DNA of 64,000 nucleotides, from assembly GCF_947654275.1 (NCBI RefSeq), contig NZ_CANTJS010000005.1:17505-81504 (forward strand). The letters run 5' to 3'. The DNA comes from an uncultured Oscillibacter sp. Lineage in GTDB: Bacteria; Bacillota; Clostridia; Oscillospirales; Oscillospiraceae. Of this stretch, positions 1 to 9,095 are shown piece after piece. The position numbers and the translations under genes are program-made. The notes beneath the pieces were generated by a model. That model saw nothing but the letters and a program-made list of their open reading frames with translations. It searched no databases and was not told the DNA's origin. Each line of letters opens with the position of its first letter. The first letter of the stretch is position 1.

Positions 1-132
1 ATGGGCGGGAATTTTTCCTGCCAGACAAGGAGATTTTCTGCCGCAATCCTGACGGATTGCAAGGGAAATCGACGCAGTATGGCAGGAAAAAGGCCGTTCA
101 GACAGCGTTCGACGGTTGTGAATACAGGTTCT
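1..132 (+). repeat. MITE-like palindromic repeat, copy A (5' end cut by window)
   Basis: Shares most of its sequence with 1220-1386 and with the reverse complement of 3938-4106. It has nested inverted repeats: TTTTTCCTGCC at 12-22 pairs with GGCAGGAAAAA at 81-91, and GCAATCC (43-49) with GGATTGC (54-60) around a 4-base loop. The right end (RC reads AGAACCTGTATTCACAACCG, with small differences) matches the terminal repeat of the other copies and touches the spoIVB stop codon. It has no coding capacity. Confidence 0.85.
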
Positions 133-1139
133 TAATCCGCGCCGCTCTCCGCCGCTTTCAGCATATTTTCAATTAAAATTCCATACCCTTTTTGGGGATC
201 GTTTAAAAGAACATGGGTCACCGCGCCCACCAGCTTTCCGCTTTGAAGAATCGGGCTGCCGCTCATCCCCTGCACGATGCCGCCGGTGGCGGCCAGAAGC
301 TCCGGGTCCGTAACCGAGAGAACCAGATCCCGCCCGTCGGCGGAGCCGGAGACCACTTTCAGAATCTCCACACGGTACTCCCGGACCTCATCTCCCCGGA
401 CGTTGGCCCGGATTACCGCCGGGCCGGGCAGCGCTGTTCCCACCGGTACCGCTTCCTCCTCCGGCGGCGTCTCCAGAATTCCAAAAATGCCGCTGGTGGT
501 GTTGGCGTACAGGGTTCCCACGTCCCGGCTCAGGTCAAAATCTCCCCGGAGCTCTCCGGCGGCTCCCGCCTCGCCCCGCTTCACCGCCTTGACGGTGGAG
601 GGCAGGATGGCGCCGTTGGAGAAGGGCATCAGCATGGCCGTGTCCGTGTCGGTGATGCCGTGGCCCAGAGCGCCGAAGGCGCCGGTGGCCGGGTCATAAT
701 AGGTCATAGTGCCGATGCCCGCCATGCTGTCCCGAATCCAGGCGCCAATACAGTAAACGCCCTGGTCGTTTTGCTCCGGTTCCACGGACAGCGTCACGCT
801 GCCGCCGTCCCGGCGGACCTGGAGGTCCGCGGCTCCCTTCGCTCCGCCTTCCTGCAAAAGCGTCTGAAACTGCTCTGTGGAAGTGACGGCGGTGCCGCCG
901 CATTTTACAATCACGTCGCCGGTCTGAAGGCCGCAGGCCCGGGCAGGCGTTCCGCCCTCGGAGAGCCTGACCACCAGCACGCCCCTGGAAAACAGCTTGA
1001 TGCCCACCGTGTGCCCTACCGGCACCAGCATCCGGGCCGACTCAGCCCTTACCGGCATGGAGGCGCAGAGCAGACATGCCAGCAGCAGGGCCGCCCCGCC
1101 TCGCAGAACCTGTTTTGCGATTTTTGAGGGTCCATACAA
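132..1139 (-). CDS. spoIVB: SpoIVB peptidase (S55 family sporulation serine protease)
   Basis: 335 residues. A hydrophobic N-terminal signal/anchor (about 11-32) is followed by a PDZ domain (about 40-125) and an S55 peptidase domain. The catalytic His is in ALGHGI (about H160) and the nucleophile Ser in QGMSGSPI (about 293-295). In Bacillus this protease is secreted by the forespore and triggers pro-sigma-K processing; that role is inferred here. It is shorter than the roughly 425-residue B. subtilis protein. The likely start is a TTG six bases after an AGGGGTG ribosome-binding site; the nearby ATG is out of frame. It lies downstream of ftsZ rather than in the recN/spo0A neighbourhood known from Bacillus. 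Confidence 0.93.
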   Translation of the reverse strand: MYGPSKIAKQVLRGGAALLLACLLCASMPVRAESARMLVPVGHTVGIKLFSRGVLVVRLSEGGTPARACGLQTGDVIVKCGGTAVTSTEQFQTLLQEGGAKGAADLQVRRDGGSVTLSVEPEQNDQGVYCIGAWIRDSMAGIGTMTYYDPATGAFGALGHGITDTDTAMLMPFSNGAILPSTVKAVKRGEAGAAGELRGDFDLSRDVGTLYANTTSGIFGILETPPEEEAVPVGTALPGPAVIRANVRGDEVREYRVEILKVVSGSADGRDLVLSVTDPELLAATGGIVQGMSGSPILQSGKLVGAVTHVLLNDPQKGYGILIENMLKAAESGAD

Positions 1140-1219
1140 TCAAATCACCCCTTTCTTAGAAATCACCGGACGGATTCCGCCATAAACACAGGATTTTTTA
1201 GACTCCGGTCCGGATTTTA

Positions 1220-1386
1220 AAAACCTGTATTCATAGTCGGGAGACGCCGGGTGTGCGAGAATCTTTCCTGCCGGACAGGGATATTTTCCGCGGCCCGCGG
1301 CAATCCTGACGGATTGCAGGGAAACCCGACGGGGCATGGCAGGAAAAAACCGCTCAGCCAGTGTTCAACGGTTATGCATACAGAAA
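1220..1386 (+). repeat. MITE-like palindromic repeat, copy B (complete)
   Basis: The left end (AAACCTGTATTCATAGTCGG, 1220-1240) and right end (RC GTTTCTGTATGCATAACCG) form imperfect terminal inverted repeats. The interior keeps the TTTCCTGCC/GGCAGGAAA pair and the GCAATCC-TGAC-GGATTGC hairpin of copies A and C. It is more diverged from A than C is, which suggests an older insertion. It lies in the ftsZ-spoIVB gap. Confidence 0.83.
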
Positions 1387-1708
1387 CGCGCCGGAGCCTC
1401 CTGAAATATATCCGGTGCAGAACCGGCACACTTGAAAACCGGTTTCAGACAGCGGCCAGTCCGCCGTCCGGATTTTTTCGCGTGGGGGCTGCGAAGTCTG
1501 CCGCGGGGTCCAAAAGAAGCGTCTGCCCCCTTCAACCGCGGCGGCTTCTAAACGGCTTCATGCGCGTCGGATTCTATCATCTGCGGAAAGAGAAAATTCA
1601 GCACAAGCAAAAAGCGGCAGCGCCTCCATGGAGGCGTCTGCCTTCCGGTCGCCCCGGGCCGCCAACGAGCCGCCGCCCATGGGCTTCAGACGGCGGCCCC
1701 GGAAACGG

Positions 1709-1741
1709 AAAAAGACCCCGAAGGCAAAAGCCTCCAGGGTC
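1709..1741 (-). terminator. Rho-independent terminator of ftsZ
   Basis: Read on the minus strand, a 12-bp stem (GACCCTGGAGGC/GCCTTCGGGGTC, two G-U pairs) with a TTTT loop is followed by TTTTT. It lies 34 bases past the ftsZ stop, so most dcw transcription should end here and leave spoIVB to its own promoter. Confidence 0.9.
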
Positions 1742-1774
1742 CTCCGAAGTTTTCCATGGAATCTCTTGGGATGC

Positions 1775-2884
<1,110 letters not shown>

Positions 2885-3083
2885 AGTGCTGCCTCCTGCT
2901 GTCATTTGTATGAACGGGGAGCATTCGTCTTCAATTTCCTGTTTTTTCCTGCTTCTCGCCCGATGCACGCAACATAATATCTCTTCTCATTGTAAGCCAC
3001 TTTTTCGTTCCGGTCAAGTGTTGTATTGACTTTTCGACGGAAATTCTCAAAAAAACAAGTGCACGTCCTGGGATTTTCCGCTC

Positions 3084-3857
3084 TCAGCGGACATTCTGAT
3101 AAAACAGCACCCGTTCGCTGTCCAGCTGCATGTCGATGGTTCCGGTCATGTTGCTCTGGATTTTCTCGCTGGCCAGAACGGCGGTCAGCTTCTGGAGCTC
3201 CAGGCCGTAGTCCGCGCCGTAAGCCATCCGCACGGTGAAGCGCTCCGCGTAATCCATGTTCAGGCAGGACAGGTCATCCAGACGGATGCCGTCCACCTCC
3301 TCCGTAAGGCCCGCTTCCTCCAGAGCCCCCAGCAGGTTCACCAGGCTGGACTGCTGGGCGGCGTACTCCGTGGCCAGGGCAATGGACTCCCCCACCGCCG
3401 GGGCCAGCAGCTGACAGCCGGTAATGGAGGCGTAGCCGCCGGCGGCGCTCTCCTCCGCCTGCTCCAGAATTTTGCCCTGGGGGCTGATGAGCCAGGCGAA
3501 GCCGTCCTGAACCAGGGCCATAGGGGGGCCGCACTCCCGCACCTCAATGCGCAGCGTATCCGGCAGCTTCCGGTTGATGCGGATGCTCTCCACATAGGGC
3601 AGCGCCTGCGTGATGCGGGCGGCGACCTCGTGCTTGTTCAGAAGATACAGATTGTCTCCGCTCTCCACGCCGCTGGCCTCCCGAATCTGGTCCTCGGTGT
3701 AGCGCCGCTGGCCGCTGACGGTGATGGTCTCCACCCGGAAAAACAGGGTCAGCGCCAGGACTATGGCGGTGCAGATCACCGCGACGGACAGCAGCTTATA
3801 AAGGAAGCCCAGGCTTCCCCGTCTCCGCCTCCGTTTGGAATGTTTCCGTCTCGCCAT
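3084..3857 (-). CDS. divIB: FtsQ/DivIB-type division protein
   Basis: 257 residues. A very basic cytoplasmic N-terminus (RRKHSKRRRRRG) precedes one transmembrane segment (about 20-42). A FtsQ-type POTRA domain follows (VETITVSGQRRYTEDQIREASG, then NLYLLNK), and then the extracellular beta domain. This bitopic protein belongs to the FtsL/DivIC-DivIB complex that controls septal PBP and FtsW activity. It sits between murA and ftsZ, the usual place in Clostridia. The start has GGAG eight bases upstream. The sequence does not let me choose between the names FtsQ and DivIB. Confidence 0.93.
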   Translation of the reverse strand: MARRKHSKRRRRRGSLGFLYKLLSVAVICTAIVLALTLFFRVETITVSGQRRYTEDQIREASGVESGDNLYLLNKHEVAARITQALPYVESIRINRKLPDTLRIEVRECGPPMALVQDGFAWLISPQGKILEQAEESAAGGYASITGCQLLAPAVGESIALATEYAAQQSSLVNLLGALEEAGLTEEVDGIRLDDLSCLNMDYAERFTVRMAYGADYGLELQKLTAVLASEKIQSNMTGTIDMQLDSERVLFYQNVR

Positions 3858-3937
3858 GCCCGCAGCTCCAGTCTTCCCGTTTCTTTCCCCGCCCTTTGTT
3901 GGGGGCGTCCTTCCGGCGGCGATGTCCGCCGTTTTTT

Positions 3938-4106
3938 AGAACCTGTATTCACAACCGCTGAACGCTGTCTGAACGGTCTTTTTCCCGCCATACCGCGTCG
4001 ATTTCCCTTGCAATCCATCAGGATTGCGGCGGGCGCAAAAGAACTCCTTGTCTGACAGGAAAAATCTCCGCCCATCCAGCATTCCCCGGCTATAAATGCA
4101 GGTTCT
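3938..4106 (-). repeat. MITE-like palindromic repeat, copy C (complete)
   Basis: The ends are clear inverted repeats: AGAACCTGTATTCACAACCG at the left and, reading the other strand, AGAACCTGCATTTATAGCCGG at the right. Internally it is a close match to copy A in reverse orientation, including GCAATCC/GGATTGC (4007-4025 region). It fills most of the murA-divIB gap, inside the transcribed dcw operon. No target-site duplication is obvious. Confidence 0.88.
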
Positions 4107-4113
4107 CAGTTCC

Positions 4114-5364
4114 TCAGACCCGAACCGCGTCCCCGCCAAGGGCCCGCAAATCCCGGGCAATATCCTCATAGCCCCGGTCAATGTGGCAGATTTCGGAGAT
4201 CCGGGTCTCTCCCTCCGCCGCCAGGGCCGCCACGCACAGCGCCGCCCCGCCCCGGAGATCCGTACAGCGCACCGGCGCGCCGTGGAGGGCGTCCACCCCC
4301 GTCACCACCGCCGCCCGGCCGGAAACCCGGATATGGGCCCCCATGCGGGTGAGCTCATCCACATGGCGGTAGCGGTTTTCAAAGATGTTTTCCTCAAACA
4401 GCGTGGCCCCCCGGCTCCGCAGCAGCGCCGCCATTAAAATCGCCTGGGCGTCGGTGGGGAAGCCGGGATAGGGGGCCGTCCGCACAGGCCGCACCGCCTG
4501 GAGCCGTTCCCCTGCGGAACAGGAGATGCCGGCGGCATCGGCGGAGACGGCGCAGCCCGCCTCCCGCAGGATCGCGGTAACGGTGGACAGGTGCTCCTCC
4601 CTGGCGTTCCGCAGGAAGATTTCCCCGCCGGCGGCAGCGGCAGCGCAGAGATAGGTGGCCGCCGCAATGCGGTCCGGCATCACCGTATAAGTACATCCGT
4701 GGAGCTTTTGCCCGCCCTCAACGGCCACCGTCGAGGTCCCGGCCCCCGAGACCCTCGCGCCGCAGGAGACCAGGAAATTCTGAAGGTCCACAATCTCCGG
4801 CTCCCGGGCGGCGTTGGCGATGGTGGTGACGCCGGATGCGCCGCAGGCCGCCAGCATCAGGTTCTCCGTGGCTCCCACGGACGGCAGGCTCAGCACGATT
4901 TCCCGTCCCCTCAGCCGGGAAGCCCGGCAATAGAGGGTGCCGCCGGCATCGTCAATCTCCGCTCCCAGGTCCCGCAGGCCCGAGAGGTGCAGGTCAATGG
5001 GCCGGGGTCCCAGCTCACAGCCGCCGGGGTAACTCAGCTCCGCCTGTCCCTGCCGGGCCAGAATGGCCCCCAGGAAGATGGCGGACGAGCGCATCTCCCG
5101 CATCAGCCTGTCGGAAATCTCACATCCCTTCAGCCCTGCGGTGTCCACCGACAGGCAGCCGCCCTCCCAATGGGCCTCGCAGCCCAGGGACTCCAGAATC
5201 CGGACGGAAGCGTCCACGTCCCGGAGGCGGGGACAGCCCCGCAGCTCCACCGTGTCCCCCGTCAGCAGCGTCGCCGCCAGAATGGGCAGGACGCTGTTCT
5301 TTGCCCCCTGGACGGTCACCTCGCCCCGCAGCCTGCCGCCGCCTCTGATGAATAGCTGGCTCAT
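4114..5364 (-). CDS. murA: UDP-N-acetylglucosamine 1-carboxyvinyltransferase
   Basis: Catalyses the first committed step of peptidoglycan synthesis, enolpyruvyl transfer from PEP to UDP-GlcNAc, in the cytoplasm. 416 residues, normal for the family. The N-terminal GAKNS (about 20-24) carries the conserved Lys-Asn. The catalytic Cys is in PGGCELGPRPIDLHL, so the enzyme should be fosfomycin-sensitive in principle. The start ATG follows GGAGGG by eight bases. It lies between murG and divIB in the dcw operon; its stop is next to repeat copy C. Confidence 0.97.
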   Translation of the reverse strand: MSQLFIRGGGRLRGEVTVQGAKNSVLPILAATLLTGDTVELRGCPRLRDVDASVRILESLGCEAHWEGGCLSVDTAGLKGCEISDRLMREMRSSAIFLGAILARQGQAELSYPGGCELGPRPIDLHLSGLRDLGAEIDDAGGTLYCRASRLRGREIVLSLPSVGATENLMLAACGASGVTTIANAAREPEIVDLQNFLVSCGARVSGAGTSTVAVEGGQKLHGCTYTVMPDRIAAATYLCAAAAAGGEIFLRNAREEHLSTVTAILREAGCAVSADAAGISCSAGERLQAVRPVRTAPYPGFPTDAQAILMAALLRSRGATLFEENIFENRYRHVDELTRMGAHIRVSGRAAVVTGVDALHGAPVRCTDLRGGAALCVAALAAEGETRISEICHIDRGYEDIARDLRALGGDAVRV

Positions 5365-5427
5365 ACCGTTTCCCTCCGCTCAACAGAATGGTTCACAATC
5401 CATCCTATGGGCAGGGAAACGCCGTGG

Positions 5428-6564
5428 TTACTTCTCAATCTCCAGAACAGTCTGATAAATCCGTTCCGCCGCGTCCCGGATACCCAGGGCGGACATGGCC
5501 CGCTCCATGGCCTCCCGGCGCCTTTCGTCGTGGAGGATGCCGCAGGCGGCCTGGAACAGCGCCGCCCCGGAGCATGCAGGCTCCGTCAGCACCACCGCGC
5601 CCCCGGCCTCCTCCAGGGCCCGGGCGTTCTTTTCCTGGTGATTGTTGGTGACGTAGGGGGAGGGAACCATCAGCGCCGGGACCCCCAGGGCCGTCAGCTC
5701 GCTGATGGTGGAGGCGCCCGCCCGGCAGATGACCAGATCCGCCGCCCGCATCACCGGGGCCATATCATAGATATATTCCCGCAGCTGGAGGGCCGGGCAG
5801 GCCTCCAGGTCCACGCCCTTCTCCTCCAGCCGGGCCCGCATCCGGGCACAGCCCTGCTTCCCCGCGCCGTGGATGTGGCGGAAGGGCTGCTTCGCCGCCT
5901 CCAGGGCCATGAACTCCGCCATCTGGCCGTTCATGCCCGCGGCCCCCAGGGAGCCCCAGAAGGAGACAATCAGAGGCCGGCCGTCGTCCAGGCCCAGACT
6001 CCTCTTGGCCTCCTCTTTTGTCTGGGCGAAGAAATCCGCCCGCACCGGCGTGCCGGTGACCACGACCTTTTCCGGATGCCGGTAGTGCTTCCGGCAGGAC
6101 TCAAAGCCCACCATAATCCGGTCCGCGTAGGGCTCCAGCATCTCCGTAGTCAGCCCCGGCACGGCGTTGGACTCGTGAACCGCCGTGGGGATGCCCGCCC
6201 TGGCGGCGGCCTTCACAATGGGATAGCTGGCATAGCCGCCGGTGCCGATGACCGCGTCGGGCCGGAACTCCCGCAGGATGCGCCGGGCCTCGCCAGGGGC
6301 CCGGGTGAGGTTATAGACAGAGATGAAATTATGCCGGAGCTCCCGGGGCCTGAGGGAACGGTGAAAGCTGGAGATGTGCACCGTCCGGAACTCATAGCCC
6401 GCCTTGGGCACCAGGTCCTTTTCCAGCCCCCGTTCCGCCCCTACGAAGAGGAATTCCGTCCCGGGGTCCCGCTCCGCCATGAGCTGGGCCAGGGCAATGG
6501 CCGGGTTGATGTGGCCCGCCGTGCCGCCGCAGGTGAAAATCACCCGCCGCAATGGCTTTGGCAT
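5428..6564 (-). CDS. murG: MurG, lipid II-forming N-acetylglucosaminyltransferase
   Basis: Adds GlcNAc to lipid I at the inner membrane face to make lipid II. 378 residues from the chosen ATG (MPKPLRR), which has GGGAGG eight bases upstream; an in-frame ATG five codons earlier sits inside that ribosome-binding site. The N-terminal FTCGGTAGHINPAIALAQ is the family glycine-rich loop. The C-terminal half has ICRAGASTISELTALGVPALMVP, the UDP-GlcNAc binding segment of GT28 enzymes. It is flanked by ftsW and murA. Confidence 0.97.
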   Translation of the reverse strand: MPKPLRRVIFTCGGTAGHINPAIALAQLMAERDPGTEFLFVGAERGLEKDLVPKAGYEFRTVHISSFHRSLRPRELRHNFISVYNLTRAPGEARRILREFRPDAVIGTGGYASYPIVKAAARAGIPTAVHESNAVPGLTTEMLEPYADRIMVGFESCRKHYRHPEKVVVTGTPVRADFFAQTKEEAKRSLGLDDGRPLIVSFWGSLGAAGMNGQMAEFMALEAAKQPFRHIHGAGKQGCARMRARLEEKGVDLEACPALQLREYIYDMAPVMRAADLVICRAGASTISELTALGVPALMVPSPYVTNNHQEKNARALEEAGGAVVLTEPACSGAALFQAACGILHDERRREAMERAMSALGIRDAAERIYQTVLEIEK

Positions 6565-6661
6565 ACAAGCGCCTCCCATTCAATCATGTTTGCGGCAGCG
6601 CGCCGCCGCCTCTCCCCGGGATACAGCCGCGGCGTCTCCCCTGCGGGGAAGGGTCTTCTCT

Positions 6662-8044
6662 CTATCCCGCCCGGGTGGGCTTCATCTGCCGGGAGACCGA
6701 CAGCACAATGCCCATTTCCGCCAGCTGTATCATCAGGGCCGTTCCGCCGTAGCTGAAGAAGGGGAGGGAGATGCCGGTGGTGGGCAGCAGGCCCGTCACC
6801 ACGCCGATGTTCAAAAAGGTCTGCATCGCCACCAGGGTGGTGACGCCCACCGCCAGAAGACTGCCGAAGCGGTTCCGGGCGTGGAGGGCAATCCAGTAGC
6901 CCCGGAGAATCAGCGCCGCAAAGAGCAGCATAATCACCGTGGCCCCCACCAGGCCCAGCTCCTCGCAGATGATGGCAAAGATAAAGTCGTTGTGCTCCTC
7001 GGGCAGGTACAGGAATTTCTGGCGGCTCTTCCCCAGACCCACGCCCAGCAGGCCCCCGGAGCCGATGGTAATCAGGCTCTGAGAGAGCTGATACCCCTTG
7101 TTCTGCATATCCGCCCAGGGATTGAGCCAATATTGGATGCGGGAAGCGTTGTAGCCAATTACAAACAGTGCGAAGTACAGCAGGCCGGCGGCAGCGCCGA
7201 TGGCGGCCACCACCCAGCCCCAGTTTATGCCGCCCACCAGCATCAGCGCCGCGCCGGCGCCCAGAATCAGAACCGCTCCGGACAGGTGGGGCTCCAGGGC
7301 CACCAGACCCGCCGTGACGCCCAGAATCATCACATAGGGGGCGATGCCGTAGCGGAAGGACTGCATCTTATCCATCTTCTTGGAAATACTGTCGGAAAAG
7401 TAGAGCACCACCGCCAGCTTCGCCACCTCGGAGGGCTGGAACTGGGCGGGCGTTCCCTTGATGCCCAGCCAGCGGGTGGCGTTGTTCACCGTGATGGCGA
7501 AGGGGTTGTGGGGAATCAGCACGAATACCAGAAGGACGATGGAAAAATACATCAGAAATTTCGCAACTCCCTCAAAGCGCTGGTAGTTGATTTTTCCGAT
7601 GAAGAACATCGCCGCCGTTCCGCCGGTGGCAAAGATGCCCTGACGGATGAAGTAGTAAAGGGGGTCCTGGGTTCGGGCCTCGTAATAGGCGGAGGGAAAA
7701 CTGGCGGACAGCAGCATCACCAGGCCGATGGCCGTCAGCAGCATCACCAGCAGACAGAAGGGCAGGTCGATGGGGCCCTTGGCCAGCTCCCGGCTCTCCG
7801 CCTCCCGTTCCTTCCGGCGGCGGATCAGCTCCTCCTTCCGGCGGCGGGCCTCCTCCCGGCGCTGGATTTCCTCACGGCTGAGGATCCGGCGCTTCCGCGC
7901 ATAGCCCGGAGGCGCGTATTGCTGGGGGCGGCGGCGTTCATAGTCCGGCCTCCGCTGTCCGCCGTACTGGGGACTCCGCCGGGCAGGCTCCGGCGTCCTC
8001 TGAGGCGCGGGCCGCCGGCGCGCCGCGCCGCTCTGTGCGCCCAT
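6662..8044 (-). CDS. ftsW: FtsW/SpoVE-family SEDS glycosyltransferase with long basic N-terminus
   Basis: SEDS-family peptidoglycan polymerase with about ten transmembrane segments. The C-terminal half carries the family sequence LPEEHNDFIFAIICEELG and ends in TTGISLPFFSYGGTALM. About 90 residues before the first membrane segment are unusually Arg/Pro/Glu-rich (RRRPAPQRTPEPARR, then EEARRRKEELIRRRKERE) and look disordered to coiled-coil. Two nearby ATGs exist; the second (8044) has the better spacing from AAGGAGG. It sits where either ftsW or spoVE occurs, so it may serve vegetative division, spore cortex synthesis or both. murD would normally lie just upstream but is absent. Confidence 0.93.
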   Translation of the reverse strand: MGAQSGAARRRPAPQRTPEPARRSPQYGGQRRPDYERRRPQQYAPPGYARKRRILSREEIQRREEARRRKEELIRRRKEREAESRELAKGPIDLPFCLLVMLLTAIGLVMLLSASFPSAYYEARTQDPLYYFIRQGIFATGGTAAMFFIGKINYQRFEGVAKFLMYFSIVLLVFVLIPHNPFAITVNNATRWLGIKGTPAQFQPSEVAKLAVVLYFSDSISKKMDKMQSFRYGIAPYVMILGVTAGLVALEPHLSGAVLILGAGAALMLVGGINWGWVVAAIGAAAGLLYFALFVIGYNASRIQYWLNPWADMQNKGYQLSQSLITIGSGGLLGVGLGKSRQKFLYLPEEHNDFIFAIICEELGLVGATVIMLLFAALILRGYWIALHARNRFGSLLAVGVTTLVAMQTFLNIGVVTGLLPTTGISLPFFSYGGTALMIQLAEMGIVLSVSRQMKPTRAG

Positions 8045-8080
8045 GGGCATCTCCCTCCTTTCCGTTTAAACCGGGGACCG

Positions 8081-9070
8081 TCAATAGCGGCCCTGAATTC
8101 CAAGCCAGGCCAGCACGCAGAAGACCAGCGTCACAGCGGAAAACACCGTCACCAGCTTCGCTTCGCTCCACCCAGAAAGCTCCAAATGGTGGTGCAGGGG
8201 GGCCATTTTGAAAAAGCGCTTGCCGTGGGTCAGCTTGAAATAGCCCACCTGAATGATGTCCGACAGGGTTTCCGCAATGTAGACGACGCCTACAGGAATC
8301 AGAATCAGGGGCATATCCATGGCAAAGGCCAGGGCCGCCACCGCGCCCCCCAGGAAGAGGCTGCCGGTGTCCCCCATGAAAACCTGGGCGGGGTGGTGAT
8401 TGTACAGGAAAAAGGCGGCCAGTCCCCCCGCCAGGGCCGCCGGAAACAGCGCCAGAGGCGTCAGCTTCCACAGGGCGGCGGCGCAGGTGAAGAACGCCAT
8501 AACCACAAAGGTGACCCCCGTGGCCTGGCCGTCGATGCCGTCCGTGAGGTTTACGGCGTTGACGCACCCCACAATCACAAAGGCCGCGAACATCAGGTAC
8601 ACAATCCAGTTAATTGCAAAGCTCACATTGAGAAACGGCACATAGAGCCGGTTGGTCAGCAGGGTTTCATAGCGCATCAGCGACAAAAAAACCACAGCCG
8701 CCGCCAATTGCAGCAGAAATTTCTGCCGGGCGGTAAGCCCCTCGTTCTGGTGCTGGCGGACCTTGCGGTAGTCGTCCACAAAGCCGATCAGCCCGAAGAT
8801 CAGGGCGAACAGATAGACGTACAGATGGGCAAACTGCCCCTCCAGCATCTGTTCCCACCCCAGAAGGAAAATGGTGACGCCTGTTCCGATGATGAACATC
8901 ACCCCTCCCATGGTGGGGGTGCCGGCCTTGCCGGCGTGCCAGGAGGGTCCGTCCTTCCGAATCTCCTGGCCGGCTTTGAGCTTCCTCAGCTCAGCGATGA
9001 CAAACCGCCCAATCACCAGCGTCAGGGCAAAGCTGATGCCCGCCGCCAGCAGCAATGATGTATATTCCAT
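8081..9070 (-). CDS. mraY: Phospho-N-acetylmuramoyl-pentapeptide-transferase MraY
   Basis: Integral membrane enzyme that transfers phospho-MurNAc-pentapeptide to undecaprenyl phosphate, giving lipid I. 329 residues with about ten hydrophobic segments. Family motifs are all present: DDYRKVRQHQNEGL, VNLTDGIDGQATG with catalytic Asp, FMGDTGSLFLGG and PLHHHLELSGWSE. It lies between murE and ftsW, with only 25 bases to murE, so there is no room for murF. Confidence 0.97.
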   Translation of the reverse strand: MEYTSLLLAAGISFALTLVIGRFVIAELRKLKAGQEIRKDGPSWHAGKAGTPTMGGVMFIIGTGVTIFLLGWEQMLEGQFAHLYVYLFALIFGLIGFVDDYRKVRQHQNEGLTARQKFLLQLAAAVVFLSLMRYETLLTNRLYVPFLNVSFAINWIVYLMFAAFVIVGCVNAVNLTDGIDGQATGVTFVVMAFFTCAAALWKLTPLALFPAALAGGLAAFFLYNHHPAQVFMGDTGSLFLGGAVAALAFAMDMPLILIPVGVVYIAETLSDIIQVGYFKLTHGKRFFKMAPLHHHLELSGWSEAKLVTVFSAVTLVFCVLAWLGIQGRY

Positions 9071-9095
9071 GCCTCTCCCTCTCTCCGCCCTTTTC

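Larger units (their letters stand above)
1140..1774. other. Gene-free stretch between ftsZ and spoIVB
   Basis: No convincing protein is encoded here; open frames across it are GC-rich shadows. It contains repeat copy B (1220-1386) and the ftsZ terminator (1709-1741). A short inverted repeat (CCGGTgcagaACCGG) lies near 1411. I cannot point to a clear spoIVB promoter. A sporulation (sigma-G type) promoter would be expected just above 1139. Confidence 0.6.

Noticed and set aside
6404..9058. Very long plus-strand open frame opposite murG, ftsW and mraY
   Set aside because: It is a GC-driven antisense shadow: its protein has no domain and runs through conserved genes on the other strand with complete motifs.
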